Part shown: one piece after another, positions 1 through 12,824 of the stretch
How the letters are laid out: each line of letters starts with the position of its first letter
Position numbering within the stretch: position 1 is the first letter of the stretch
Source: Tenrec ecaudatus
Taxonomy: Eukaryota; Chordata; Mammalia; Afrosoricida; Tenrecidae
NCBI RefSeq assembly: GCF_050624435.1
Contig: NC_134539.1
Span: 143,936,025 to 144,000,024, forward strand
Direction of reading: 5' to 3'
Length of the DNA stretch: 64,000 nucleotides
Notes under the pieces: model-generated
Told to the model about the DNA's origin: nothing
The model's input: the letters and a program-made list of their open reading frames with translations, nothing else
Databases searched by the model: none
Position numbers and translations under genes: made by a program

Positions 1-68
1 GTGGGTGTGAACCGGCGACCTTGTGAGTCAAAGTCCAGCAAGTAACCCACCAGGCCACCAGCGCTCCT
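1..68 (-). mobile_element. AfroSINE head, cut by window edge
   Basis: GTGAACCGGCGACCTTGTGA ... CCACCAGGCCACCAGCGCTC matches the reversed tRNA-like head with its B box. Confidence 0.7.
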
Positions 69-1345
69 CCTCAGAGGCCTGGCCGGCAATAAACATGAGC
101 GACATTGGAGATGGTCATTAGCAGGGGGCAGTGAGAACCAGAGGGAGATGAACGACATGGCCACAGCTAAGAGGGCAGCCGTTAGTCACTGGGCAGTGGC
201 AGCGATGGGAGATGTGGGTGGCCGATTGCCACATCTGTTTGTTCCAAAATCAAGGTCTAGGCTTTTGTGATGAGCTCCGGCTTTTCCCGTGTTGTAAACT
301 AGTTTTAAACTTTCAAAAATTAAGTGGGGGCCAAACACGATACATATGCCTCCTGGCTACTGCCCAGAGCATGGGGGTGGGGGTGGGGGGTTATCAAAAC
401 CCTGAGACTTCAGAATGTGCCTGCGGCAGGGAAAGCGGGGAGCGAGGTTCTGCAGCCGTGACAGGGATGGTGCTGGGAGCTGCTGGGCAGTCAGAGAGGT
501 CAAGAGCAGACAAAAGAAAGCCAGCCTCCAGAAGCCAATTCCATGTGGACCAGCTTCTCACAAGACTTTTCTCTGAGAAGGGTCCAAAGTACAGGCGAGT
601 AGGTTGGGGAAGGGGCCTGGGGCTAGCCTTAGGACTGCTGCCTGGTTCCCTTACAGAATTCTTATGCAACTTGAACCCTCATGAAAAATGCATCTTTTTT
701 GAATTATCAGATTATTTTCATCCCTGGCGCTAGAGGCACAAAGACTAGACAGTCTCATCTAATGGACAAAAGATGGCCTTTCCAGATCTATTTAAAGAGG
801 AGCCGCCACTGCTGCCTGCACCAGACAGCGGGAATTTCAGAGGCCCCGCGTGGGGAGTCAGCCCTGGCTGAAGGCCCTGAGATGGATGTGCAGTCCCACC
901 CCCTCCTCAGCCCCTCCACTTCAGCACCAGGGGCCTTCTGTCATCCCCTGCACCCACTGGTCCTGCCCACCAAGCTAGAGAGATGGGCACCAAGGTGATG
1001 GCTGGTGACAGACCCAGTGTCCTCCTCTTCAGAAAGGTGACAAATGTGTGTCCACATCATGCCTCACCTGCCTTGTGTATCAGTCAGGATCCTCCAGAGA
1101 AACCAGCAGTCACATATAAGCAGTCTACAGGTGATTGGCCTTGTCCACGGATTTCATATCTGCACAGGCGCCTGCTTGCTAAAATGTATTTGTGACAGCA
1201 AGCTCACACTCGGGATGTGCTCGCAGCCATTTGCCTACGTGTGTATGTGCACAAAATGGGGTTCCCCTGACATGTGTGTCCCCAAGTGAGGGCCCACAGA
1301 ATGGCAATGGCTCATTGACGGCTAGAGCCGTGTCCACTGGGACTC
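69..1345. other. No gene seen
   Basis: Unique-looking intergenic sequence. About 1076-1120 resembles the terminal piece of the 30/40/45-kb LTR family in reverse, too short to call. Open frames here show no recognisable domains. Confidence 0.6.
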
Positions 1346-1560
1346 CACCAAACTCACTGCCATCGAGTCTCAAGTCGAGGCCAACTCCTAGCGACCCTAG
1401 AGGACAGGGGAGACCTGCCCCTGTGGGTTTCCCAGACTGTCACTCTTTACAGGAGTAAAAAGCCTCTTCTTTTTCCCAAGAAGCAACTGGCGGTTTCAAA
1501 CTGCTGACCTTGTGGTTAGTACCCCAGAGTGTAACCAACACATCACAAGGGCTCCTTAGG
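1346..1560 (-). mobile_element. AfroSINE, near full length
   Basis: Runs from the 3' body (CTCACTGCCATCGAGTC) to the tRNA-related head (ATCACAAGGGCTCC) on the minus strand. Confidence 0.85.
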
Positions 1561-2332
1561 ATAAACACTGGGAATGCGAGAATTGGCTGAATGTGTGCAT
1601 GTGCACATTTACTTCGAGGAATCACTTGATACCCTTGAGGGGGCTGGCCATGATGAGCGCTCAGAAGCAGGAGGTGAGCATGCAGACTGAAGCAATGGCG
1701 TCAGACTTGGGAAAACTCCAGGTTTGCTCTCTCAGCTGACTGGACGAGGCCCACCTATCCTGTCCAAAGTGATGTAGTTCCGTCGGCTGACTGCACGTGT
1801 TAACCACATTGACAAAAGGCCTCCACGGCACCCCCTAGATGAATGCTTGGATGAATAAGTGGGCGCGGTAGCCTAGCCAAGTGGGCACATCAAAGTCACT
1901 ACCTTTCAGCCCTTGATTAGCTATGAGAAGGATGCTTTGGGTCTTTGGCACTCTCCCCCCAAATCCATGCCCACTGTCCAATCACGAGAAAACAACAGAC
2001 AAATGCGAGTTGAGTTGGTGGATGCCACCCCACCCCCCATCCCCGCTTCCACCCTGACCCTGTCACTCTTCATGTCTGGAATAGAACTCATTCCCGAGTT
2101 AGAAAAAGGAACCATTGACGACCCCAAGGGGAGCAGTTAGCCAAGGGCCCGGATCAGAGGGTGAGCAAGGCGGAGGACTGGAAACAGACCATGCAGGCGG
2201 AAGTCGGGACGCGAGGAGGGTGTGTTGAGATATTGCAGCAGATGACTCGAAACAAAATGTGGATGAATTGTTGACATAAAACTGACAAGCTGCTCGGTGA
2301 GCCTTCACCTCATTCACAACAGAGGGATTATT
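1561..2332. other. No gene seen
   Basis: No repeat or coding signal recognised. Confidence 0.6.
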
Positions 2333-2443
2333 TTTAATTAAATACTTTTATTGGGGGCTCTTACATCTCTTACCACAATCCATACATCCATCCAGTGTAT
2401 CAAGCACATTTGTACATTTGTTGCCTCATCACTTTCAAAACAT
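2333..2443 (-). mobile_element. L1 3'-UTR copy (terminal part)
   Basis: Minus-strand L1 3' end beginning with a T/A tail and TTTTATTGGGGGCTCTTACA. After about 110 bp it meets the tail of the next L1 copy. Confidence 0.8.
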
Positions 2444-3093
2444 TTTTTTACATTTTATTAGGGCCTCATACAACTCTTATCACAATCCATACATATACAT
2501 ACATCAATTGTATAAAGCACATCCATACATTCTTTTCCCTAATCATTTTCAAAGCATTTGCTCTCCACTTAAGCCCTTTGCATGAGGTCCTCTTTTTTTC
2601 CCCCCTCCCTCCCCACTCCCCCCTCCCTCATGAGCCCTTGATAATCCACAGATTGTTATTTTGTCACATCTTGCCCTATCCGGAGTCTCCCTTCCCCCCC
2701 TTCTCTGCCGTCCCTCTCACAGGGAGGAGGTCACAAGTGGATCCTTGTAATCAGTTCCCCCTTTCCAACCCACTCGCCCTCCACTCTCCCAGCATCGCCC
2801 CTCACACCCTTGGTCCTGAAGGTATCGTCCACCCTGGGTTCCCTGTGCCTCCAGCCCTCATATGCACCAGTGTACAGCCTCTGTCCTATCCAGTCCTGCA
2901 AGGTAGAATTCGGATCATGGTAGTTGGGGGTAGGAAGCATCCAGGATCTGGGGGAAAGCTGTGTTCTTCATCGGTACTACATCGCACCCTGACTGACCCA
3001 TCTCCTCTCCTAAACCCCTCTATGAGGGGATCTCCAGTGGCCAATACTTGGGCCTTGGGTCTCCACTCTGCACTTCCCCCTTCATTCACTATG

Positions 3094-3139
<46 letters not shown>

Positions 3140-3652
3140 GATGCCTTATACCTGGTCCCTTTGGCACCTCGTGATTGCACCGGTTGGTGTGCTTCTTCCA
3201 TGTGGGCTTTATTGCTTCTGAGCTAGATGGCTGCTTGTACACCTTCAAGCCTTTAAGACCCCAGGCACTATCTCTTTAGATAGCTGGGCACCATCAGCTT
3301 TCTTCGCCACATTTGCTTATGCACCCATTTGTCTTCGGCGATCGTATCATGGAGATGTGCAGTCAATGATATGATTTTTTGTTCTTTGATGCCTGATAAC
3401 TGATCCCTTCGGGACCACGCGATCACACAGGCTGGTGTGTTCTTCCATGTGGGCTTTGTTGCTTCTGAGCTAGATGGCCGCTTGTTTATCTTCAAGCCTT
3501 TAAGACCCCAGACACTCTCTCTTTTGATAGCCGGGCACCATCTGCTTTCTTCACCACATTTACTTGTTCACCTACTTTGGCTTCAGCAGTTGTGTTGGGA
3601 GAGTGAGCATCATAGAGTGCCAATTTAATAAAAGAAAGTATTCATGCATTGA
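2444..3652 (-). mobile_element. L1 3'-UTR copy with two tandem modules and a (TA)n tract
   Basis: Minus-strand copy of a young-looking subfamily. It includes the pyrimidine tract (2590-2635), two ~248-bp modules whose GATGCC landmarks are at 3140 and 3388, and a (TA)n microsatellite at about 3096-3136 exactly at the module border. An antisense open frame of 248 codons crosses it, by chance. Confidence 0.82.
3096..3136. repeat. (TA)n microsatellite in L1 copy
   Basis: About 20 TA units located at the border of the two L1 tandem modules. Confidence 0.92.
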
Positions 3653-3660
3653 GGGGAGGG

Positions 3661-3965
3661 ATTTTTTTATAAATCATTTTATTGGGGCTTCTTACAACTC
3701 TTATAACAATCAATTGCATCAAGCACATTTGTTGCCATCATCCCTTTCAAAACATTTTCTTTCTACTTGAGACCTTGGTATCAGCTATTCCTTTTACCCC
3801 TCCTTCCCCCACCCTCATGAACCCTTGATACATTATAAATTATAATTATTTTCATATCCTATACAATCCACTGTCTCCCTTCACCCATGTTTCTGGTTTT
3901 TCATCCCCCAGAGTGGGGTTGGGGAGCGGGTGTTATACATTGATCATTGCAGTCGGTTCCCCCTT
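3661..3965 (-). mobile_element. L1 3'-UTR copy, 5'-truncated
   Basis: Begins TTTTTTTATAAATCATTTTA and ends at GTCGGTTCCCCCTTAACAG, where a further L1 copy landed. Confidence 0.8.
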
Positions 3966-3981
3966 AACAGAAGGATTTTTT

Positions 3982-4679
3982 AAAAATTATTTTATTGAGA
4001 GGTCATACAACTCTCATCACAATCCATACATCCATCCATTGTGTCAAGCACATTTGTACATTTGTTGCCATCATCATTCTCAAAACATTTGCTTTCTACT
4101 TGAGCCCTTGGTATCAGCTCCTCATCCCCCCTCCCATGAACCCTTGATAATTTATAAATTATTATTATTTTGTCATATTTTATACTTTCCGACTTCTCCC
4201 TTCACCCACTTTTCTGTTGTCTGTCCCCCACGGAGGGGGTTATATGTAGATCCTTGTAATCAGCTCCCCCTTTCCAACCTACCTTCCCTGCACCCTCCAG
4301 GTATCACCACTCTCACCTCTGGTCCTGAAGGGATCATCTGTCCTGGGTTCCCTATGTTTCCATTTCCTATCTGTACTAGTGTATATCCCCTGGTCTAGCC
4401 GGATTTGTAAGGTAGAATTGGGATCATGATAGTGGAAGGGAGGAAGCATTTCAGAACTAGAGGAAAGTTGTATGTTTCATCACTGCTACATTGCACCCTG
4501 ACTGGCTCGTAACCCTCCACACAGTGACCCTTCTGTAAGGGGATGTCCAGTTGCCTACAGATGGGCTTTGGGTCCCCACTCTGCACTCCCCCTCATTCAC
4601 AATGATTTGACTTTTTGTTCTTTGATGCCTGCTACCTGATCCCTTTGACACCTCGTGATCACATAGGTTGGTGTTCTTC
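3982..4679 (-). mobile_element. L1 3'-UTR copy with 16-bp target duplication
   Basis: Flanked by AACAGAAGGATTTTTT at 3966-3981 and again at 4680-4695, a perfect target duplication. Clean 5' truncation. Confidence 0.88.
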
Positions 4680-4695
4680 AACAGAAGGATTTTTT

Positions 4696-6447
4696 TATGA
4701 TATCGACATCATTGCCACAGTGTAAACTTGTCTGTGTAATAGTTAAATACATATACATAAGAGGGGGAGGAACACAACCCGAGTAATCTGATACCAAATA
4801 TCTGACCGGCATTCCCCCAAAGCGTCAAGATGGTAGTTCTGTGGAATGGCTAACGACTAGAAGACACCAAGGAGATTCCACGCAACATGGGACCTCGCAC
4901 TAGAGCCAGGAAAAGGACGCTAGTGGGACAACTGATGAAGTGCAAATCGTGTCTGCTTCGGATTTTAAGTCATGCGACTCATAGTCCTTCCTCCTCACAT
5001 TCCATCCCTGGCATGACCGCATCTTCCAGACACAGCCGGAATTGACCAAGATGAACGTCACCCATCAAAGGACTATCCACAGCGAGCTTCTTGCCAGAGA
5101 TGAGAAATCGGAACCGAATCACCAGGAATCACCCAAACTGACATTCGACCAAAGAACTGGTCTGTATTGGATAGCATCAGGTCGTTGGAAGTCAGGGTCT
5201 GAATGAGCAGCTCCAGATGGAAAAGATCTGAGAGCATAAAAGCTACCCGCTGTGCGCGCTTCTGGGCTGGATTCTCTCCCTGCACAAGATGTTCTTGGGG
5301 CAACGAGGAACACTTGAATGGAGTCCAAGGATTGGCTGGTCGTCAGGTTTCAGTGTTAATTTCCTGATTTGGGTTGTTGTCTGTGGTTAAGGAGGTGAAG
5401 GTCTTTGGAGGAAACACATGAATGATGAGGGATGATGGAGCATCAGACAGTTGGCCTCACTCTCTGAAATCGCTGTGGTAGGGGAGATATTTTTTTTACT
5501 GTTTTCCAATTTTCTCTCAGTCTGGAATGCCTCTGAGTAAAGAATAAATAAATTCAATAATGGACTAAAGATAATATCCAACTTACATAGTACCAAATGC
5601 CAGAAAGAGTTCCAAACATGGTGTGATCACCACATCCATCTTCAGAAGGCCCCTGACCTACGCTCCTTCTCCTCCTCGTGGGCTCCATCCTCAGATGAGA
5701 AGTGGAGACACAGAGGTCGGAAGATGCTGGCCCTGGGGCATCGGGGGGGGGGGGGGGGGGAGGGTGGAAGAAGCACTGCTCTGATTTTGTCCTTAAACAT
5801 GGAGAGTAGAAAGCACAGGGCCCACAGAGCAAAATGGAGGTGCAGAATATCTCTAGAGAGCCTGTCCGGGACATGTAGGCTTTTGAGAGCTCCCCAGGAT
5901 CCTTTTCTGCTTCCAGTCCTACTGAGGGGAAGGGAAGGGGCAGGGAGTGCTGGTGACGAGGAATGGGGGCTGGGGTGTGTGGGGAGAGGCTGGCCCACCA
6001 GCCGCTGCGTCCATGATACCCCCACCCAAAAAATGAGGGTCTAGAGGGGGGCCTCCTGGAGCAGCTGCTCCCTTTGGAGTGGGGTGCTCACATCTGTTTC
6101 ACATCGAAAGGGTTTTGGAGACAGAGGAAACCCAGCCACCTCGGCTCTACCGTGCTGCCCAGCTACACCGCAGCAGAGAGCACCTCATCTGCAGGTCAGC
6201 AAGTCTGGCGGGCTCTGACGCCCCGTGACATGGACATGCTGGAAAGAGGCCACCTTCGCTTAGAACCGCGTATCTGGGCCCAGCTCCACCTAACGGACAA
6301 AGCGGCCTCATCGTGTGTCCAAAGAGGCTGGTTCTTGGATTGGTGACTCAGTTGAGACTGGTAGCAGCCCGGGGCTGCCCACCCTCAGAGGGCTTAGGAG
6401 TAGGGGTCTCGAAACGCCTCTCGCCTCACTTGGCTGATAAGAGACAA
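4696..6447. other. No gene seen
   Basis: Mostly unrecognised sequence; 4800-5060 may be an ancient interspersed repeat (CTAGTGGGACAACTGATGAA) that I could not name. Contains the poly-G run. Confidence 0.55.
5743..5760 (+). repeat. Poly-G run (18 G)
   Basis: Uninterrupted homopolymer of 18 G followed by AGGG; prone to sequencing and replication slippage. Confidence 0.9.
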
Positions 6448-6449
6448 GT

Positions 6450-6850
6450 ACTTGCTGTGGAATCTTGAGCCACTTTCGTAGCTTCTCTGAACCTCAATTC
6501 CCTGTTGGAAAACTGGGAACCACAGCTCCTTCTTCGTGGCACTGGATTGTGAGCCTGAGACCCGGGAGGCATAGCACTGTTCCTGAAGGTGCTCCATGGT
6601 GTCTGCTACACTCTTGATCATTTTGACACGCTTCCTCTCTCGTAAATCAGGTAGCAAACATCTTTGAAAAGGTGATCTTTTCCCTTCTGTCTTTATACTC
6701 TACTAATTTAGCACCACACATGGCAGTCTGAGGCCGGGCCTGACAGCCTACGGCTCCCTTTCCAGATCCACAATTTGGTGGCTGGATGACTCTGGGAAGG
6801 CTCCTTAACCTTTCTGAGTACCCATGTCTTTTCCTGGAGAAATGCCATGA
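6450..6850 (-). mobile_element. MIR fragments (two)
   Basis: GCTTCTCTGAACCTCAATTCC (about 6480-6510) and CTCCTTAACCTTTCTGAGTA (about 6800-6825) are both reversed MIR cores. Confidence 0.6.
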
Positions 6851-6947
6851 CTCCTCAGGTGTTTGGCTATTTGGAAATTGAGAGAGCTCATGTGTTATCA
6901 GGGGATTGACATGGTACCTAGTAACTACTATTTTCTTATCCAAAAAT

Positions 6948-7145
6948 CTCACTGTCACTGAGTCTATTTTCAACTCATAGCAACCCTCTAGGGCAGAGTA
7001 GAACTGCCTCCGTGGGTGTCTGAGACCATAGCTCTTTACAGGAAGAGAAAGCCTCATCTTTGTCCTGGGGAGCAGCTGGTGGTTTCGAACCCCTGACCTT
7101 GCAATTAGCAGCCCAATTCATAAACCACAACACCAGCAGGGCTCC
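6948..7145 (-). mobile_element. AfroSINE, near full length
   Basis: CTCACTGTCACTGAGTC to CAGCAGGGCTCC; B-box region GGTTTCGAACCCCTGACC is well kept. Confidence 0.85.
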
Positions 7146-7241
7146 TTTCAGGAGAGATCTGCCCTGGAAAAGGAAACCTGCTGGGTAAGGTACAGGGTCC
7201 TCGAACAAGAGGAAGCGGCTGAAGGAGATGACTGTCAGTGG

Positions 7242-7312
7242 GGCTGAATCTGGCAGTGTTGCTTTCTGTTGGACACAGACTTGCTATGAGTCAGAACCTA
7301 CTTGACAACAAC
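7242..7312 (+). mobile_element. RTE 3' terminus fragment
   Basis: Short match to the shared RTE/AfroSINE tail (TTGCTATGAGTCAGAACCTA, CTTGACAACAACA). Too short to separate from a SINE with certainty. Confidence 0.5.
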
Positions 7313-7347
7313 ATGCAGATTTCACCAATGGCCCCGATCATCTTTTT

Positions 7348-8058
7348 TTTTTTAATTTTAACAATTTATTAGGGGCTCATACAATTCTTATCACAGTTCA
7401 TACATATACATACATCAATTGTATAAAGCACATCTGTACAGTCTTTGCCCTAATCATTTTTTCTCCTCTTTTCTTTTTTTACATTTTATTAGGGACCCAT
7501 ACAACTCTTATCACCATCCATACATATACATACATCAATTGTATAAAGCACATCCGCACCTTCCCTGCCCCAATCATTCTCAAAGCATTTGCTCTCCACT
7601 TAAGCCCCTTGCATCAGGTCCTCTTTTTTTTTCCCCTCCCTCCCCTTTTCCCCCTCCCTCATGTGCCCTTGGTAATTTATACATCGTTATTTTGTCATAT
7701 CTTGCCCTATCCGGAGTCTCCCTTCACCCCTTCTCTGCTGTCCCTCTCCCAGGGAAGAGGTCACATGTGGATCCTTGTAATCAGTTCCCCCCTTCCAACC
7801 CACTCACCCTCCACTCTCCCAGCATCGCCCCTCACACCCTTGGTCCTGAAGGTATCATCCACCCTGGATTCCCTGTACCTCCAGCCCTCATATGTACCAG
7901 TGTACAGCCTCTGCCCTATCCAGTCCTGCAAGGTAGAATTCGGATCATGGTAGTTGGGGGGAGGAAGCATCCAGGATCTGGGGGAAAGCTGTGTTCTTCA
8001 TCGGTACTACCTCGCACCCTACTTAACCCATCTCCTCTCCTAAACCCCTCTATGAGGG
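7348..8058 (-). mobile_element. L1 3'-UTR copies (one inside another)
   Basis: A 120-bp terminal copy (7348-7476) interrupted or preceded by a second (7477-8058), the whole flanked by GATCATCTTTTT at 7336-7347 and 8059-8070. Very similar to the copy at 2.44-3.06 kb, including the same double-tail arrangement. Confidence 0.83.
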
Positions 8059-8257
8059 GATCATCTTTTTATTGTCGTTTTCCCCCAATTCAGACCCGTG
8101 GACTGTCCTTAGTCATGGTCTGGCTTTAGTCCACCCGTCATCCCGATTTGATTAACAAAGAGTGGAAGGCTCAGCAGTGGCCCTGGGGCAGCAGGGCAAT
8201 CCCCTGACAAGAGGAGCAAGTCTCCAGGTGTCCAGAGCTTTGGTTACAGAGTCCCGT

Positions 8258-8365
8258 GAGTGTGATGGTTAAGGCTTGGTTGGCAGTGGGAACCCACCAC
8301 GCTTTCCACGGGAGAAAAACCTGGCGATCTGCACTGATTACAGCCAAGGAAACGCTAGGAGTCGG
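8258..8365 (+). mobile_element. AfroSINE, partial
   Basis: Head part with GGGAACCCACCACGC and CGGGAGAAAAACCTGG; 3' half missing. Confidence 0.65.
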
Positions 8366-9059
8366 AGATCAGCTCATTTGGCACCTAACCACAGTGGCAC
8401 CGCTTAGGCAAGCTGTAGGTGGACCTTCTATAAACCTGCCAAGGGGGAGCAGAGGGGGCGGGGTAGGCTCCGGGATGGGCCAGCAGCCGGGTGCACCCCG
8501 AGGAGGACTCCAAGCCAGCGACCCTACCCGCTGGCTGCTTTTAAGTTTACAAAAGGAGAGGATGGAAAGAAATCCTCTTGTGGAGGAGTCCCTGTGACCT
8601 CGCTCAGCTGGGGCGCAAGTGGACCCAGAGGCGCCTCGGAAGAAAGGTGTGGCAACTTCCTTGGGGAAAGATCAGCCCCTGGAAGTGGAGCCGAGCAGTT
8701 CTCCGCAAGTGGGTGGCCCGGAGCGGGGCTGGCGGCCTCTTGCGGAAGGTGGGGGAAGTGCACCCCAGTCCGGGCTCCCTGGTGCAGGGGGAAATCCACG
8801 GCTACCAATAGGCCCTTTTGGATAACCGTGCGGGCCTCCTCCTATTCGCCGCGGGCAAAGCGGGACCGGGAAATCTGGTCTGGGCAAGGCCACTCAAGAT
8901 GCACAACACGTCTGATCCCCAGGGGTCCAGTAGTGAGAGGTGAGGCGTGGTGTGTCTTCATGACCGAGATGCTGAGCCCAGGAGCCCCCAGAGTGCGCGG
9001 ATCCTTGATCTGAAGGTGTTCACAAGGTCCCTCACATTAGAAAAACTCACTTTAATCCT
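8366..9059. other. GC-rich intergenic block, no gene seen
   Basis: Local GC rise between about 8440 and 8900 with several overlapping short frames on both strands, none with domain likeness or plausible splice structure. Confidence 0.5.
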
Positions 9060-9160
9060 TTTTTTTTAACCGCCACCATAGCAATCCTATAGGACAGGGG
9101 AGACCTGCCGAGACTAAATCGTTCCAGGAGTACAAAACCCCATCTTTCTCCCGTTAGACA
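9060..9160 (-). mobile_element. AfroSINE, partial
   Basis: Body fragment: CAATCCTATAGGACAGGGGA then CCCCATCTTTCTCCCG. Confidence 0.65.
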
Positions 9161-9474
9161 GATATAGTTCAAGGTTTTTCCACTCGTTGCTATTGCCACT
9201 TTGGGCTGGATCAATCTTCGCTGCAGGGGGCCATCCTGAGGTTCAGCAGTGCCTCTCTCGCTGCCAGCAGCCCCGCTTCCCCAGGTTGTGACCATCAAAA
9301 ATGTCTTCAGACTTTGTAAGCTGTCCCCAGTTGGGTAGAGGCAGGGCTTAGACGGCAAGATCATTCTTGGTTGAGAACTATTCCTTGAAATAATATCGTA
9401 GGCTTTCCCAATCCCTCTGTCCCACCCCAACTCAGCTATTACCTGAAACCTGATATCTAAAGTTGCTATTATCT

Positions 9475-9685
9475 GAAACCCTGGTGGCAGAGTGGCTGCA
9501 AACCCAGACGTCAGCAGTTCGAAACCACCAGTGCTCTGAGGAAGAATCATGAGGTTTCCTGCTCGCCTGAAGACGTTTTCTACTTTCCTAAAGCGTTAGT
9601 AGTCGGAAACCTAAGGGGGCAGTTCTGCCCTGTCCTATGGAGTCACTATGAGTCACAATCGACTTGCTGGCAGTGGGTTTGGATT
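9475..9685 (+). mobile_element. AfroSINE, full length
   Basis: AAACCCTGGTGGCAGAGTGG to CTGGCAGTGGGTTTGG; both A- and B-box regions recognisable. Confidence 0.88.
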
Positions 9686-12196
9686 TGGAGTCTGAAAACC
9701 TTGCTTGCAAGCCTGAACACCCCAATTAGCATGCCAGTATCTGAGCCACACTGTTAGACTGATTGGAGCAAAAAGCAAACCGAGGAGGCAATTAATTCCA
9801 CACTGCCTCACTTGATTTCTCCGCTCAGTTCCAATGGCAGGAGGCAGGCGGCTTCTCTTCCTCTCCCCACTGATTGAATTGCTGCCGTGCAGGGCAAAAC
9901 AGGGGCTGGTCCACCTCCAAGTTGGCTGCATTTCAATAACCGCCCAGGACTCCTTGCTCAGGGGGCTTTCCAAGCTTAATTAGTTCCTATTTGTAAAGTT
10001 CCTTGGGAAGCTCAGGCCAGGATGCGATGGGAAGTGCAAGTGATGAGGATTCTCGCCACACTGCTAAAAAGAACATTCCCGCTTGAAAAAGCTCGGCGCC
10101 AGAAAAGGGCTCCTAACAGCGTGTGTTTGCGCCACTGGTGAAGGCGTCCTTGTGGAGTGCATTTGAGACGCCAAAGAAAGAGAGTAATACTTTCCAACTT
10201 TCTGGCCCTCCTCCTATTCTCTAGAGCAGGAAATTATTCAAAGTATTTCCTGAGCAGCTGAAATATGGTAGAAACCTGCTGGCATTCTCTGCATTATCTC
10301 CAGGAAATGGACGTCGGGGGATTTCTCTGCAACAAGTAACGATTGGGCTCAGCTGCCCATTCCCACCTGAACAAATTGGGGACTCTGGAGACAGGAGGCT
10401 GCCACCTTCTTAGATCACTTCGATGATCGAAGATCAAACTGAGGGACTGACATCAAGAACAGACAATCCTGGAAGAGTCAGCAGCCAGAGTCGGCTGTTA
10501 ACTGAAAGGGTAGAGGGTTGAATCCACCCAGAGGTTCCTCAGAAGAAATGCCTGGTGATCCACTTCTGAGCGGTCACAGCCACAGAGACTGTGGGCAGAG
10601 TGTCGCTCTGGTCGTGTCCCACAGGAGGTGGCTATGAGTTCAGAGAAAGGCAACAGGAACTGTTTTGGTTTGATATCATCTCTCATTTAATCTTCAAAAA
10701 CCAGGGGTGGGGTAGGAATGAGGTCAGTCTCTCCTGTTTCAGGCTGAACGACAGACCGCACAACAAAAGGAAGCAACTCAGCCCCTCCCACCTCTCAAGA
10801 CCTGCTCTTTCCAAGACCTGCGTCCATCCATTTCCAGAAAAGGGGTCAGGAGGCAGTCTGCCCCATCTCGCCAAGTCTGACCCTCCCAAGCAAAACAGTG
10901 GTCAGGCTAGGGGGGAAGGTTGTCACAGGATGGAACACCATCTGGGAGCCATCTGGGGCGTTGGCTAGCAAATTCCCTTGGGCTCCTGGGAACAAGACAA
11001 GGAAGAGGGCTACCCCCAGAAAATCAGGGGCCACCGTGACACCAGAAGTGAGGAGCCGAGCTGAAGAAAGCTAGCCAATTCCTGGAGAGAATGACAGCCG
11101 CATGTGCTGTTCGAGGCCAGGCAGGTTCTGGGCTTCCTGGTAGACGTCCCGGACCAGCCCCTAGTGGCCGCGCTGGGATCCAGCGTAGGGCAGTGTGTGC
11201 GCTCCTCTCAGACCTGGCTGTCGTGGGGGGGAAGGACGCGAGCCAAACACGTACTGTGGTTCCCGCCCACCCTCTGGGGCCTGCAGGGTAGCCAAACTCA
11301 AGGCCAAAGACAGAAATATGAACCCCTGCCATCCTCTCTTCCCTGGGACAAAGGCACCACAGATTTTGAGGGTTTCATCATGCTTTTGGAATGTCAACCA
11401 AATGCCATTTTAGGGGAGACAGTAGTTAAAATTCCAGTACAATCTGGCTCTTTAGGCTGGCAACAGCTAGTCATTGGTCTGAGATTTTTCAACTACCCCG
11501 TGAAGGAAGCGTGGGTGGGACCCTGAGCAACAGAACAAGCACAGTCCAAAGAACTGGACCTCGACCTGACGCTTCTAGGAGGTGCCTCTGTCTCTGAGGA
11601 TCCGGTGAAAGCTCTGAGCCTCTTTCTCATGGCACACACAGAGTTGACAGACACGTCGACACGCAGTGTTAGGGATTCATGGAGTCCATGAAGGTCTGTC
11701 CTGTATCTTAGGTTACTTGTGGGAAGAATTCCTATCTATGTGAACCTGGGCAGCTCACTGGTGGGATCTGAGATGAGTCTTTTCATCTTTGTCCGGGTGG
11801 TACCGGGCTAACCTCAAAGACCGGGGACTCTGACCCCAGCCTCTCCTTGAGAGAATGTTCTGGCAGGCAGCCTGCTTCCGTCAAGATCCCAGCCTTGGAA
11901 ACCCTCGGGCGCAGCTCCACTGTGTCCTGGCGTGTGCTGTGACTTGGAATGGACTTGGGAGCAATGGGGTGTTTCTGTTTTTCAGTACTTTATGTGTTTT
12001 TCACATTTCATAAAACTTCCCATTGTGAAAGTTACCTAAAAGAGGAAAAGAAATCCAAGTGCTAAGTTTGTCTCCTGAGAGGGACCGGGGTTCAGTGGCA
12101 GGATAGACAAGAAGAGTGGCAGTGAGTGTTGGGGCTGACTTGGACCAGTGTTTCCCAGAGGGGGAGATACCGCCCCCTGGAGGGCCCTGGATGATC
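9686..12196. other. No gene seen
   Basis: Unrecognised sequence apart from the SINE at 10490 and a possible MIR remnant near 11725-11790. Confidence 0.55.
10490..10660 (+). mobile_element. AfroSINE, diverged
   Basis: GGTTGAATCCACCCAGAGGT and later CACAGGAGGTGGCTATGAGT; old copy. Confidence 0.6.
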
Positions 12197-12400
12197 CAAC
12201 TCCAAACTCACTACCCATGAGCAGACTGACAGCAACCCTGTAGGATGAGGCAGAGCCATCCCTGTGGGTTTCTGAGACTGTAACTCTTTATGGGATTAGA
12301 AGGACCCCTCTTTCTTCCACAGAGCTGCAGATGGTTTTGAACTGTTGGCCTTACGACTGGCAGCCCGACCCGTAACACACTATACAACCAAGCTTCCTCC
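12197..12400 (-). mobile_element. AfroSINE, near full length
   Basis: AACTCCAAACTCACTACCCA to CACACTATACAACCAAGC; body TTTCTGAGACTGTAACTCTT intact. Confidence 0.82.
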
Positions 12401-12544
12401 AGTCTCAAAAGAGAGCCTGGGAATCTACTGCCAAAAGCTCAAAGGGGCTGCAAGCGCAGGTGCCTACACTTTACCCTGGATTGTGTGTTTTTGTCAAGGG
12501 CGGGGGGAGAGAGAAACAACTGAGTAATTTTTTCTGTAAAGGAG

Positions 12545-12785
12545 GCAGTTGTTATAGTTGGTATTGGTGCTATTGAGTTGGTTTTAACCCATAGTGACCC
12601 CATGTACAACGGAGCAAAGCACCTCCCGGTCCTGAGTCACCATCATGCCTGTGTCTGAGCCCACGGTTGCAGCCACTCCTCTCCCTGAGGGCCTTCCCCT
12701 TTTTCACTGCGCCTCCACTTTACCAAGCATGCTGTCCTTCTCCACAGACTGGTCTCTTCTGACCATATGTCCAAAGTATGTAAGA
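12545..12785 (-). mobile_element. RTE/BovB-type LINE 3' fragment
   Basis: Minus-strand match from the terminus (GAGTTGGTTTTAACCCATAGTG) to the region CAGACTGGTCTCTTCTGACC. Directly followed by an L1 3'-UTR copy. Confidence 0.8.
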
Positions 12786-12824
12786 GGCAGTAGGCCAAAT
12801 AAATTTGGGAACTTGTGATCCAAA

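Noticed and set aside
2395-3141. 248-codon plus-strand frame, with a similar 236-codon frame at 7419-8129
   Set aside because: Both are antisense to the same L1 3' UTR copies. Similarity reflects repeat identity, and other copies are broken in this frame.
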